Of a stretch of 62,633 nucleotides of DNA, positions 20,936 through 32,700 are shown piece by piece (positions within the stretch are counted from its first letter, which is position 1; each line of letters starts with the position of its first letter). The translations under genes and the position numbers were made by a program. Source of the stretch: Symbiodinium natans (Eukaryota > Sar > Dinophyceae > Suessiales > Symbiodiniaceae); NCBI GenBank assembly GCA_905221605.1, contig CAJNDS010000725.1:17501-80133 (forward strand), read 5' to 3'. The notes below the pieces were generated by a model. That model did no database searches and had not been told where the DNA came from. It saw only the letters and a list, made by a program, of their open reading frames with translations.

Positions 20936-21243
20936 GGGTTTAGGGTTTAGGGTTTAGGGTTTGGGGTTTAGGGTTTAGGGTTTAGGGTTTAGGGTTTAGG
21001 GTTTAGGGTTTAGGGTTTAGGGTTTAGGGTTTAGGGTTTAGGGTTTAGGGTTTAGGGTTTAGGGTTTAGGGTTTAGGGTTTATGGGTTTAGGGTTTAGGG
21101 TTTAGGGTTTAGGGTTTAGGGTTTAGGGTTTAGGTTAGGGTTTAGGGTTTAGGGTTTAGGGTTTAGGGTTTAGGGTTTAGGGTTTAGGGTTTAGGGTTTA
21201 GGGTTTAGGGTTTAGGGTTTAGGGTTTAGGGTTTAGGGTTTAG
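20936..21243 (+). repeat. TTTAGGG array, about 300 bp
   Basis: One of the longest arrays, with near-perfect heptamers and a few single-base slips (TTTATGGG, TTTAGGTTAGGG). Confidence 0.95.
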
Positions 21244-21251
21244 GGGACAAG

Positions 21252-21298
21252 AAGCTTTATGCAAAAAGACCTCAAAGTTTCCGCGAAGCTTTGCTCCC
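21252..21298 (-). CDS. Possible small exon
   Basis: GEQSFAETLRSFCIK on the minus strand, between a 300-bp TTTAGGG array and a GGGGCTGAATACCC element. Assigned to the PDZ-type gene only by position. Confidence 0.3.
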
Positions 21299-21302
21299 CA
21301 GC

Positions 21303-21566
21303 AGGGGCTGAATACCCTGTTCCCCCCCCCAAAAAAAGGCTAACCGTTTCTTTGTCATAGGATTATCATTATATGTAACCAGAAAAAGTTATGAAGGCTA
21401 ACCTTTTATTCGTAGTAGGATTGATACTTAGCTTTGGAGTAGACCCTGGAAAAAAAGTATATACTTTTTAGGCATAAGTAGCTATTATTGGAACCCAGAA
21501 CCAAAAAAAAGTATTTAAGTGTAGTACTATGCAACCAAAGAGGTTAAAGGTTAACTACCCAGCCCC
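21303..21566 (+). mobile_element. CTTAGGGGCTGAATACCC-family element
   Basis: AGGGGCTGAATACCC at the left, TTAACTACCCAGCCCC at the right. Internal AAAGG-TTAACC units repeat, suggesting nested or duplicated copies. Confidence 0.7.
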
Positions 21567-21640
21567 AGGGCACCCTGTGCTTCCGGATGCCTCGGTTCAA
21601 GCCAGGCTCCCTATTCAACTCCTGTCGCCGGGTGTATACC
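21567..21640 (-). CDS. Possible exon
   Basis: Minus strand VYTRRQELNREPGLN then RGIRKHRV after an acceptor CCCAAG|G, directly beside an introner end. Basic, unidentified. Confidence 0.35.
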
Positions 21641-21944
21641 TTGGGGACGAGATGAACCCTAAAAGGGGTTTATGGTTCATAATACCTTAGTACTAGTAGT
21701 TATAGTAGTGTAGGGAATATGACCCCAATTTTAGGGCTCATTTGGTCCCCAAGGTAGTCTCACGCTGGCCCAAGAATACCCAAGCCTGAACCCAAAAAAA
21801 CCCTCATCCCCAAAGCCCTCATCCCCAGAGCCTAAGCCCTAGACGCTTTTTGCCAGAGGACTCTTACCTTCCTAACCCTAAACCTTACACCCTGAACCCG
21901 AAACCCTAAACTCTAAAACCCTAAACCCTCCCGGTGGCCACCTG

Positions 21945-22005
21945 AAAGGACATGGGCCTCGCGACGCTCAGTTCCAGCTCCTCGCAGGCTCTGCTTTGAT
22001 CTCCG
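21945..22005 (-). CDS. PDZ-gene exon (last strand)
   Basis: ACEELELSVARPMSFQVATG on the minus strand; LELSVARP is the typical last strand of PDZ-type domains. It would end the domain whose core is at 26235-26345. Confidence 0.45.
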
Positions 22006-22021
22006 CAATACCCTAGTTTGA

Positions 22022-22360
22022 ACTCAACCCCTCAACCCCTCAACCCCTCAACCCCTAAACCCCTAAAACCCTAAACCCCCTCAACCCCTCAACCCCTCAA
22101 CCCCTCAACCCCTCAACCCCTCAACCCCTAAAACCCCTCACCCCCTCAACCCCTCAACCCCCTCAACCCCCTCAACCCCCTCAACCCCCCTCAACCCCCT
22201 CAACCCCCTCAACACCAACCCTCCAACCCTCCAACCCCCTCAACCCCTCAACCAAAACCCCAAAACCCCAAAACCCCAAAACCCCAAAACCCCAAAACCC
22301 CAAAACCCCAAAACCCCAAAACCCCAAAACCCCAAAACCCCAAAACCCCTCAACCCCAAC
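22022..22360 (+). repeat. Variant arrays: CCCCTCAA then CCCCAAAA
   Basis: An AACCCCTC array (about 22022-22250) passes into a clean CCCCAAAA array (about 22252-22345). C4A4 is the ciliate telomere unit; here it is presumably a homogenised variant of CCCTAAA. Confidence 0.9.
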
Positions 22361-23109
22361 CCCCTAAACCCCTTCCAGTCATGGCGTGGGTTCGTTGTTT
22401 AGGGTTTCAGGGTAACCTAAACCCTACACCCTAAACCCTAAACCCTAAACCCCAAACCCTACACCCTAAACCCTAAACCCTGGATGTATGGGGGTCTCCG
22501 AAGTTTAGGGTTGAGGGTTCAGGGTTTAGGGTTTATTGAAATCGATTTAGGGTTTCGGGGAAAGTTTTGTTTTAACTTGTGCTTAAACAACTTCCAATTT
22601 CGGGCTTAAGGGTTTAGGGTGTAGGGTTAAGGTACATGCGGTTGGGGTCCTTGTTATTTCTGGGGTCTGTATTAGGGGTCCCGAGACCCTAAATACAGCT
22701 AAACTGCATCGACCCAAAAACCCTAACCCTAAACCCTAAACCCTAAACCCTAAACCCTCGAAATCCCCCTTCTCAGGCTCTTGACTCCTTGTTTCGCTCT
22801 AGGAGAACATTCTGCAGCTTCCTTGCTTGCGTAGAGTTCAGGGTCCAGGGTTCAAGGTTTAGTTTAGGGTTTACAGGGTGTATACGTTTTGCAGGGTTTT
22901 GTTGTGTTTTCCGGATTTTTAGGGTTTGCAGGGTTTACAGGGTTTATCGGTAGGGTTTAGAGGGTTAATAGTGTTTACAGGGCGTTTTGGGTTTTTTAGG
23001 GTTTAGTTTTTTTTTTGAAAGAAAAGTCAGCGAAGCTGTACTGTTTAGGGGACTAGGATCTACTTGTTTTTGTTTTAGGGTTTAGGGTGTGTAGATTTCT
23101 AGGGTGTAT

Positions 23110-23228
23110 GGCTGGATGCAGCTCAGGGCTTCAGGGGCTTCTGCGGCATCTGAAGGTGCGAAGAAAGGAGGTCGACGGGGCCAGGGTCGCCGTTTTTGGT
23201 GCAGACTGCAGAAGCTGAACCACTCCAA
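23110..23228 (-). CDS. Possible exon
   Basis: Open minus segment KLEWFSFCSLHQKRRPWPRR then PPFFAPSDAAEAPEA. Unidentified; position fits the PDZ-type gene. Confidence 0.3.
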
Positions 23229-23261
23229 CTTGGGATTCTTCCCCCTAAAAACTTAGAGTAC

Positions 23262-23437
23262 CCTAAACCCTAAACCCTAAACCCTAAACCCTAAACCCTA
23301 AACCCTAAACCCTAAACCCTAAACCCTAAACCCTAAACCCTAAACCCTAAACCCTAAACCCTAAACCCTAAACCCTAAACCCTAAACCCTAAACCCGAAA
23401 CCTAAACCCTAAACCCTAAACCCTAAACCCTAAACCC
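23262..23437 (+). repeat. CCCTAAA array
   Basis: Homogeneous, ending in a run of C and a truncated TTGGGATGTTCC-family element (to 23503). Confidence 0.95.
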
Positions 23438-23839
23438 TAACCCCCCCCCCCCCCCCATAATGATCCCTCTGAAGGGCTGTTAGTATAAGGGGGAACATCC
23501 CAAACTCCAACCCTCTCCAAGAATTCACCAGGACAAGCTCTACACCCCGCAAGGGCGTGCATGTCTCCTACTCACCATGTGCAAAGCAGTAAGTTGGAAC
23601 CCCAAAGCAACATCAGAGAGCTGGCCGATAAACATCCCTCAACCCCAACTCAACTTCGCGCTTAGGGGTTTTAGCGAAGGAAAATTTTGAGGGACCGACA
23701 ACCACACAGACCTGGTTACCCTAAACGCGTGTGGAGCCGTCAGTGGGGGTGCAAAAAGAAACCCTAAACCCTAAACCCTCAACCCTCAACCCGGCACGTG
23801 TCGGAGGAAGGCGCTTAAGGAGGAGGATTGAAATGGTCA

Positions 23840-24035
23840 TGTATATATATACATATATATATATATATACATATATGCATACATACATATATACATATAT
23901 ATATATACATATATATACATATATATACATATATATACATATATACATATATACATATATACATATATACATATATACATATATACATATATACATATAT
24001 ACATATATACGTATATACGTATATACACATAGTAG
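23840..24035 (+). repeat. ATATAC microsatellite
   Basis: About 190 bp of TATACA units. Confidence 0.95.
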
Positions 24036-24740
24036 TCAGAATATGCAGAAATTAATACACGTGGAGAAGAATAAGAAGAATAATGAGAAGGGTTTAGGTT
24101 TTAGGGGAAAGGGATGCATTAGAAAAAAGCTGGCGGCGATGACTAAAGAAATAGAGTGCGACACGCCGGGGGCCGCCTGAATTTCTCCCTAACTCTAAAC
24201 CCTAAACCCTAAACCCTAAACCCTGAACCACCTCTTGGCTCTCAAATGTTCATCCGACACCTCGCGTTCTTCCAGGTAACCCTGAACATGTTTTGGAGAC
24301 TTTGGATAACAGTGAACACAAATTGTCCTTTGTAAAAAAAAACCCTACTGAAAACGGCATAGAGAGTTATAATGTTCTAAAATCTATTATGACTGTAATG
24401 TTCTAAAATCTATTATGACTGTTTGTTACACCTATAAAGGAGCCCCCAAGTAAGAATGGCCCCCTTCTCCGAAACGACCGGGAATGTGAAGCCGTGCAGC
24501 TCGCAGATTTTGGTGCTTCCGCCGCCTTCGCCGTTCACCGCCTCGAGCAACGAACAGCCAAGGGTTTAGGGTCTAGGGTTTAGGGTTTAGGGTTTAGGGT
24601 TTAGGGTTTAGGGTTTAGGGTTTAGGGTTTAGGGTTTAGGGTTTAGGGTTTAGGGTTTTTCTTTTGGGTCTCACCTGTGCTTTTCGTGGGCGCATTACAG
24701 AACATTCCTGATGATTTTGCTTTTCAAGGGGCACGTGTTT

Positions 24741-24906
24741 TGGAAACCCACCCTTTCTGCCTGAAATCCCTACATCCCCTCAAGCACCTGCAGAACGGCC
24801 TCCGTACTTTCGCACTGCCAGATCAGAAGACGCTGACACAGAAAGGCGCATCGCGAGATTGATGGGATCCCACACAAGAAAGTCAAGAAAGCAATTTTTG
24901 CCAACC
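24741..24906 (+). CDS. Exon on the plus strand, unidentified
   Basis: After acceptor TTTTCAAG|G the frame reads GTCFGNPPFLPEIPTSPQ, RTARSEDADTERRIARLMG and RKSRKQFLPTRS, with protein-like composition, ending directly at a TTGGGATG introner (24914-25018). No family recognised. Confidence 0.5.
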
Positions 24907-24913
24907 CGATCCC

Positions 24914-25018
24914 TTGGGATGTTCCCCCCTTATGCTAACAGCCCTTCATAGGGATTCGAGTACCCCCAAATGTCATCCCTACTAAGGACTGTTAGTAGAA
25001 GAGGGGGGAACATCCCAA
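24914..25018 (+). mobile_element. TTGGGATGTTCC-family element
   Basis: 105 bp with both TIRs; flanks agree in 6 of 8 positions (CCGATCCC/ACTATCCC). It begins right after the plus-strand exon 24741-24906. Confidence 0.8.
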
Positions 25019-25599
25019 ACTATCCCTAAACCCTGCATCATAAACCCCAACCCTAGACCCATCATGTAGGCTAGCAAGCAGGCTCGGAAGCATCTGGAAG
25101 TCTAGCAACTGCACATGTACCAACACATGTATAGGTTTCCAAAAATAGGGTCCTTGTCTTCCCCTAAGCCCGAAACCCGAAACCCTAAGCCCTAAGCCCT
25201 AAGCCCTAAACCCTAAACCCTAAACCCTAAGCCCTAAGCCCTAAGCCCTAAGCCCTAAGCCCCAAGCCCCAAGCCCCAAGCCCTAAGCCCTAAGCCTCCT
25301 AAAAAAGGCATATCCCCCTGACTCAGGACTCCTCTTCAAGGGACCCTAATTTCCGGAACCCCCAATCTGCAACCAACGAAAACCATAGGGTCCTCGTTCC
25401 TCGGCAAAACCCTGGCTTCAAAAAGAACGGGATTTAGGGTTTAGGGCTTCGGGTTTAGTGTTTTTGCTTGCTTTTGGGGTGTCGCCGGTGCTCTAAAATG
25501 CAGGGTTCCCTTGCTTTCTGGTCGTGCTCCTTTTGTCCATTCGTGTTGACAGCGACGCAGGCTACAAGGAAGGCCTTGCTCGAAGGCTTTGGAACTCGG

Positions 25600-25920
25600 G
25601 TTTAGGGTTTACGGTTTAGGTTTTAGGGTTTAGGGTTTAGGGTTTAGGGTTTAGGTTTTAGGTTTTAGGTTTTAGGGTTTAGGGTTTAGGGTTTAGGGTT
25701 TAGGGTTTAGGGTTTAGGGTTTAGGGTTTAGGGTTTAGGGTTTAGGGTTTAGGGTTTAGGGTTTAGGGTTTAGGGTTTAGGGTTTAGGGTTTAGGGTTTA
25801 GGGTTTAGGGTTAGGTTTAGGGTTTAGGGTTTAGGGTTTAGGGTTTAGGGTTTAGGGTTTAGGGTTTAGGGTTTAGGGTTTAGGGTTTAGGGTTTAGGGT
25901 TTAGGGTTTAGGGGTTAGGG
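25600..25920 (+). repeat. TTTAGGG array, about 320 bp
   Basis: Starts with TTTTAGG variants and becomes homogeneous TTTAGGG. Confidence 0.95.
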
Positions 25921-26234
25921 TTGGAACTTGGGTTTGGCGTTGGGGGTTGGCTCGACACGCCTGGGGTTCTTGGCAACACATGCAAGGGACATGTTGTAAT
26001 GTTTGTTATACCAGGACACAGTTGCATTTTTTGGCCTATCTACTGGACCTTTTGATAGTCTATGGCATTATGATGTCCTTATACGCTTAATGACCTGCTC
26101 TGAGCAACCCTTTGTCCCCGGTAGGGTTTAGGGCCTAGGGTCTATATTAGGGTTTGGGGTTCCGGGTTTAAGGATGTAGGGTTTAGGGTTTAGTTTGTAG
26201 GAAAGCCTAAACCCAAAACCCTAAACCCTAAACC

Positions 26235-26345
26235 CCAAAGGGTGTGACCCCCCTGTTTCTGGGCCCGGGGCGAGGATGCGGTCATATTTCTGAAGCTTCT
26301 TGTCGGGGCTGCGGGCGTTGAACTCCTGGAGTCCGGGACCCAGGG
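26235..26345 (-). CDS. PDZ-domain exon
   Basis: LGPGLQEFNARSPDKKLQKY then DRILAPGPETG: the GL-EFN...P-K--KYDRI pattern of PDZ-like domains. Flanked by TTTAGGG-type arrays. Confidence 0.5.
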
Positions 26346-26360
26346 CTCCACAGGGTAGGG

Positions 26361-26567
26361 TTTAGGGTTTAGGGTTTAGGGTTCAGGGTTCAGGGTTCAG
26401 GGTTCAGGGTTCAGGGTTCAGGGTTCAGGGTTCAGGGTTCAGGGTTCAGGGTTCAGGGTTTGGGGTTTGGGGTTTGGGGTTTGGGGTTTGGGGTTTGGGG
26501 TTTGGGGTTTGGGGTTTGGGGTTTGGGGTTTGGGGTTTGGGGTTTGGGGTTTGGGGTTTGGGGTTTA
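26361..26567 (+). repeat. Variant arrays: TTTAGGG, TTCAGGG, TTTGGGG in sequence
   Basis: Three blocks, each homogeneous for one unit, abut without mixing. Confidence 0.9.
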
Positions 26568-26699
26568 GGGTTTCAGGCTTTCAGGCTTTCAGGCTTTCAG
26601 GCTTGGGCAAACCCTAAACCCTAAACCCTAAACCCCAAACCCCAAACCCTAAACCCTAAACCCTAAACCCTAAACCCTAAACCCTAAACCCTAAACCCT

Positions 26700-26785
26700 A
26701 CCCTGAGACCGAAGAGAGAGAAGTCCTCGATGATGCCTGGGCCGAAGTTGACGATCATGGGGCCTCCAAAAGCAGGTCATGGTGT
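26700..26785 (-). CDS. Possible exon upstream of the PDZ exon
   Basis: GGPMIVNFGPGIIEDFSLFG on the minus strand, between telomere-type arrays; could precede 26235-26345 in the same gene. Confidence 0.35.
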
Positions 26786-26899
26786 GTCGGCCTTTGGGTT
26801 TAGGGAACTTAGGGTTCAGGGTTTAGGGTTTAGGGTTTAGGGTTTAGGGTTTAGGGTTTAGGGTTTAGGGTTTAGGGTTTAGGGTTTAGGGTTTAGGGT

Positions 26900-27178
26900 T
26901 TAGGGTTTAGGGTTTGGGGCCAAAACTGTACAGTGTTCTCGGGTAGGTATAGGGTAATCGGCTAGAAGGCTGGTGGGTTGGCTGTCGGGTTTAAACATAG
27001 GGTCGTGGGGCTGCAGGGTGAGGGGAAGCTTCGTTTGCGCGCCTTTGACCTCAGCTAAGAGGATGAAAGAAGACTGCAAGGTAGGGCCAACTTCTACGTG
27101 GAGGTTCATGGACTTAGGGTACTTCGGCGGCTTATACGTACAGTTGTAATTAGGTTTACAAGGGCCCGGAACCTTCAA
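26900..27178 (-). CDS. Open segment, possible exon
   Basis: 92 codons including [20 protein letters not shown] and [13 protein letters not shown]. The right part contains a CATGAACCTCCA motif shared with a dispersed repeat family here, so part of it may be element. Unidentified. Confidence 0.3.
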   Translation of the reverse strand: MKVPGPCKPNYNCTYKPPKYPKSMNLHVEVGPTLQSSFILLAEVKGAQTKLPLTLQPHDPMFKPDSQPTSLLADYPIPTREHCTVLAPNPKP

Positions 27179-27384
27179 ACACGCTAGGCCTCAGAGTTCA
27201 GGCACTCCAGAGGTACACCCTAAACCCGAAACCCTAAACCCTAAACCCTACACCCTCGCGTACATGAGGCACGGCCAGTTGCTTCGCGAAGCTGCATCAC
27301 TGCGAAGGCTGGACACGTGTGCGGGGATACCCAGTCCCCAATCGCCGCACCCCACCGTTGGAAGTTGTTTCGTTAAGTCTTTGT

Positions 27385-28160
27385 TACTTTCTTTCTTTCT
27401 TGTATTTCTTTTTTCTTTCATTCTCTTTCATTCTCTGTATGTATGTCTTTCTTTCTCTAGTTCCTTCTTTCCTTCTTTCCTTCTTTCCTTCTTTCCTTCT
27501 TTCCTTCTTTCCTTCTTTCCTTCTTTCCTTCTTTCCTTCTTTCCTTCTTTCCTTCTTTCCTTCTTTCCTTCTTTCCTTCTTTCCTGCTTTCCTTCTTTCC
27601 TTCTTTCCTTCTTTCCTTCTTTCCTTCTTTCCTTCTTTCCTGCTTTCCTGCTTTCCTTCTTTCCTTCTTTCCTTCTTTCCTTCTTTCCTTCTTTCCTTCT
27701 TTCCTTCTTTCCTTCTTTCCTTCTTTCCTTCTTTCCTTCTTTCCTTCTTTCCTTCCTTCCTTCCTTCCTTCTTTCCTTCTTTATTTCCTTCTTCATTTCC
27801 TTCTTCATTTCCTTCTGCATTTCCTTCTGCATTTCCTTCTTCATTTCCTTCTTCATCTCCTTCTTCATTTCCTTCTTTATTTCCTGCTTTCTTTCCTTCT
27901 TTCTTTCCTTCTTTCTTTCCTTCTTTCTTTATTTCTTTCCTTTTTCTTTCGCTCTTCCGCTCTTCCGCTCTTCCGCTCTTCCGCTCTTCCGCTCTTCCGG
28001 TCTTCCGGTCTTCCGGTCTTCCGGTCTTCCGGTCTTCCGTTCCTCCGTTCCTCCGTTCCTCCGTTCTTCCGTTCTTCCGTTCTTCCGTTCTTCCGTTCTT
28101 CCGTTCTTCCGTTCTTCCGTTCTTCCGTTCTTCCGTTCTTCCGTTCTTCCGTTCTTGCCG
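27385..28160 (+). repeat. CTTTCCTT-type microsatellite with changing unit
   Basis: CTTTCCTT for about 330 bp, then TTCATTTCCTTC, CTTTCTTTC, TTCCGCTC, TTCCGGTC, TCCTCCGT and TTCCGTTC blocks. Each block is homogeneous. Confidence 0.95.
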
Positions 28161-29580
28161 TCTTCGAATCAGCTTGCGCCGCGTATGGAAATAACGCAAT
28201 ATCAGGGTTTTCGCCCACGAAGCGCCCCGCAAATAGAGGGTTTTCTCTATAATTGCATGGGGAATTACGCATATACCGATGGAAATGAAAAAATAGTGGT
28301 TTCCTGGAAAGCACACGAAAAAACACCAAAACAAGATGCAAAAAGAACAAAAAATGTGGTTTTCTGATTGCTTTCATCGTCGTGCGCTGCTGCGCATATT
28401 GACTTGCACGGTCGTGGGCTGCAATCTCTTTTGCGCTTTGGCTTAGAGCTGCAGAAACCTCTTTTTTCTGCTTCTTCTTGGGGTACCGCCCTCAAATCCT
28501 GACTTCGGCTGAAGTAAGGCGTTAACGTTTAAGCAGCATGTTGCTACACAACATGCCACGCAAAGAACATCACACCAGCTAAGACGCTAGATTCTTGACC
28601 GGAGCTGTTGCGCCTTGCTCGTTGATGTCGTCAAGCTCCATACCCAATTGCCTTGGACTGCACGTGTAAGGGTCATCGTATAATTACTACTTCTCCAGCA
28701 ACCAAGGAATAAAAAATGTTAAACGTTTTTAACTACTAAAGAGTTAAATCACCCTAAACCTTTTGCCTAAACTCTTAAGCCGCACATTTGCGTAGCCCAG
28801 CAACACAAAATCACTCACCATGAGAGATGTCTGCAAACCTCACAGAAAACGATGGTCCTCTTCATCCATGACAGAAACGTTGCAAAACACTGAAACTGAC
28901 CCCACATGACTGAATATCCAGGAAGAGCTGCGGCACCACGAAATCCAAGGCCCAGATGTGCAAAACCCTAAACCCTAAACCCATTTTGGATTTGCTGACT
29001 GCCAGACGCCCGCCTCTAAACCCAGCGTCAAAGCTAAACCCAAACCCTGTCCCCAAAAACGCGTTGTGAGAGGATCTTCGTGCCAAGCAAGCGGCTTGTG
29101 TGAGGTGGACTCCAGCTGAATCTTGACCGTGAACCTGAGCAGACAGATAGAATGCTACCCTTTTTGAGCAGGCTTTCCAGATGGCGCCTGCCCTCAAACC
29201 TTCAACCCTCAACCCTACAGACTGCACTCTGGAAAGCCCTAGGTCCTTCTGCGTGGCACTATTTGCTGAGTTGCAGTCTGGCTGTTTCATGTCAGCTTGA
29301 CTCAGCCATTTCCACGGGTGGCTCCGTTTTTGCCGCTGATCACATGACGCCAACTCCTGCTTCTGAGGGCTGCGCAAAAACGATAGAAAGAGCCTGCGCA
29401 CTCTCGCTTCCTGGAGGAAGCAACACTCTAAGCACAAAAACGGGGGATGGCAGGCCATGAAGTTTCATGCTGCCAGTCACCGCCACACGCCTGTCTATTG
29501 CAGTGGTACCAGTTGTGCATCTTGGACGCGACAGCCTTGTGCGGCCGCGTCCTCCCGAGTTCTACCATGTTCTGCCCACA
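28160..29580. other. Mostly unique sequence, no gene assigned
   Basis: Open frames exist on both strands (for example 29458-28862 minus) but none has a recognisable motif or splice pattern. An element end (TTACTTCTCCAGCAACC) is near 28690. Confidence 0.5.
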
Positions 29581-29582
29581 CC

Positions 29583-29747
29583 TTGGTAGCCCAGCAACCA
29601 TATCAAAACACGGGCACCCTTTTTTGGGTTGGTTACTTTAGCAGGAAACCTTGAACCCAAAAAAGGGCCATAAACCCTAACCCATAAACCCTAAACCCTA
29701 AACCCTAAACCCTAAACCCTAAACCCTAAAACCAACTGGGCTACCAA
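29583..29747 (+). mobile_element. TTGGTAGCC-family element after the methylesterase stop
   Basis: TIRs TTGGTAGCCCAGCAACC and CTGGGCTACCAA with a CCCTAAA array inside, 4 bp beyond the TAG at 29752. Probably in the 3' untranslated region. Confidence 0.85.
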
Positions 29748-29751
29748 GAAG

Positions 29752-32700
29752 CTAGAAAGGGGACACCACGCCAGCTGCCTCGATGATGCGCGGGTTGGCC
29801 ATGGGAGGGAGCTTCGGTGTTGACTCCAGGCGGCGCTCCGCCCCGGGGCCGAAGAGCATCGGCAAGATGATCTCTACCTGGGACCCTATTTACCAAAAAC
29901 AGTTCTTAATAGGAACTACCCCCCCCCCCCCCCCCCTTAATTCGCAGTGCTAGTTCCTACCCCCTTCATTAGCAGTGTAGAAACCCCATATAAAGCTGTA
30001 GCTAAACATAGCCCTAAACCCTAAACCCTGAACCCTGAACCCGAAACCCTAAACCCTAAACCCAGGTGCCTGCGGGTCGTGGCGCTTCATGGGCCCCTCC
30101 ACCACGGGATAGGTGTGGGTCATGCCCTGCCGGATGTCGAGCACCACGTTGGCCCCGGCATCCTTCAGGGCGCCCGCAAGGTGCACCGAAGACCAGACCG
30201 GTACGGCCTTGTCCTGAGGTTTAGGGTTTAGGGTTTAGGGTTTAGGGTTTAGGGTTTAGGGTTCAGGGTTTAGGGTTTAGGGTTTGGGGTTTGGGGTTTG
30301 GGGTTTAGGGTTTAGGGTTTAGGGTTGGTTAAGGGTTTGTTTAGGGTTTGTTTAGGGTTTAGGGTTTATTTAGGGTTCAGGGTTCAGGGTTCAGGGTTCA
30401 GGGTTCAGGGTTCAGGGTTCAGGGTTCAGGGTTCAGGGTTCAGGGTTCAGGGTTTAGGGTTTAGGGTTTAGGGTTTAGGGTTTAGGGTTTAGGGTTTAGG
30501 GTTTAGGGTTTAGGGTTTAGGGTTTAGGGGTAGAGCGGCCCAGGAACTTGGGATGTTCCCCCTTATGCTAACAGTCCTTAATGGGGACTATGATAGGGGG
30601 TACTATACAACTCCCTATTCGGAACTTTTAATAAAAGGGGGAAACATCCCAACCAGGAACCGTCAGGGGGTTTACAAGATTCGGGGGAAGGGGATCCTAC
30701 TATTTGGGGATCTCTATTGGGGGCCCCCTGTTTCGCAACCCCCCTTAATTCTAATAAGGGGCACCCCCTGTTGGGGGGCGTTGGTTCCTGTATAAGGCGA
30801 CCCAGAATGAAAAAGTGGGTAATCATCATTAGAATAAGGGGCACCCCTTCTTTTGGGGGAGTGGTTCCTTTATAAGGGGACTCAGAACCAAAAAGGAGGG
30901 TAACCATAATTAGAATAAGAGGAACACCTTTCTTGGCGTTGGTTATTTTACAAGGGAACCAAAAACAAAAAGAGTAACCATGATCCCCCTTTTTGAGGTT
31001 GGTTCCCTTTTACAGGAACCCAGAACAAAAAAAGGTAACCATAGTTAGAATGAGGCACCCCTTTTTGGGGATTGGCTACTTTATCAGGGAACCCCGAACC
31101 CAAAAAAAGGGGGTCACAGGGCGCCCACTGGGCTGCCAACTACGAATTGCTCAAGAACCCCCCCCCCCCCCCCCCACCAAAAAAAAAAAATCCTCCTCCT
31201 ACGGGCACTACAGGGATTTTTGTTTTGTATATTTTTTGGCAGGGTTCTTAAGCAAACAGTAGCCAAGTGTCGCGATCGCCATGGAAAAGGTGGATGGGCG
31301 GAAGGAGCTGAACCGCCTGGTCGCCGAACCTCTTCTGAGCTTGGAACCCTAAACCCTAAACCCTAAACATTGTGATTTCGGCTGTTTTTTTGAATTATAG
31401 TACAAAAATGAAGAACTATTCCCAAGTATCCCTAAGGTTTTCTTAGGAAGCATAGTACCAAACATATATAAATAAATGGAAACATACACATGAATAAATA
31501 CCAACAAAAATAACTAGAAACTGTTCCCAAGTATACCGAAGGAACGAGCCCCAGTCCGCCTGCTCCAGCAAAGCCTCCGGGGAGCATCCCAAGAGATCCC
31601 CTCCAGTCATGTGGGTCATGATGCCTGGATACCTCGTTCGGGTTTAGGGTTTAGGGTTTAGGGTTTAGGGTTTAGGGTTTAGGGTTTAGGGTTTAGGGTT
31701 TAGGGTTTAGGGTTTAGGGTTTAGGGTTTAGGGTTTAGGGTTTAGGGTTTAGGGTTTAGGGTTTAGGGTTTAGGGTTTAGGGTTTAGGGTTTAGGGTTTA
31801 GGGTTTAGGGTTTAGGGTTTAGGGTTAGGGCTTAGGGTTTAGGGTTTAGGGTTTCGGGATGCCTGGATACCTAGCTCATGGTTGGGATGGTATTGAAAAT
31901 TTATTAAAGTTCTCTTACATTATTGAGTTTTTCTTAATTCAAGTGTCTATGCGAGTTTTAAGTACCCTCAAAAATGCAAAATGCTACCCCCCCGCTATGA
32001 CGAAGATACAATCCACGGGATGCCAGGTGAGGGCCCAGCTTCTGAAGGTGATAGGGCCCAGACACCCCCAGGAATCCCTTCAAGTCCTTGACGGACCAGT
32101 TGTCGCAACTCTCCGCCACATCTTTGCAGTCCTTGCCACCTTTCATGGAGTGCTTGGCCTCCAGCAGCGCATGCTCAAGCAGGAGCATGGAGGCCAAGTG
32201 GGCGCCGGCACTTTGCCCCATCAAAAGCATCTGGGAGGTGTCGCCGCCGTAGCGCTCGATGTTCTGGAAAACCCAGCGCACCCCGCGGCTCACGTCCTCG
32301 ACCATGTCCTAGGATGCCCCTTAAGACCCTCTGAAAAAGAGATTTCTAAATACTATCCTCTTAAAACCCAAAAAGGGAAACTATGAAAGGTCTTAAGACC
32401 CTCTGAAAAAGATTTCTAAATATTATCCTCTTAAAACCCAAAAAGGGAAAATGTAAAAGGCCCCAAGGGCCTAGTCTAGCATCGGGGATGGTTCCCCTTG
32501 GGAAGTTCCGGTAGTCGATGCCCACCGTGATGATGCCAAAGTCCATGAGCCGCAATCCCAACCTAAACCCAGGAGTTTAGGGTTTAGGGTTTGGGGTTTA
32601 GGGTTTAGGGCTACTAGACCCAAGCAGCTGCGCGTTGTAGCCCCGGTGGCCGATGATGAAGGCACCTTGGGATATTCCCCCCATGTACTACGACTCCTGA

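Noticed and set aside
22252-22345. Ciliate origin suggested by CCCCAAAA repeats
   Set aside because: It is one variant array among many CCCTAAA arrays; splice and leader signals point to a dinoflagellate.
27264-28377. Open frames of up to 367 codons on both strands
   Set aside because: They translate a polypyrimidine microsatellite (Ser/Phe-rich or Lys/Glu/Arg-rich); no coding signal outside the repeat.
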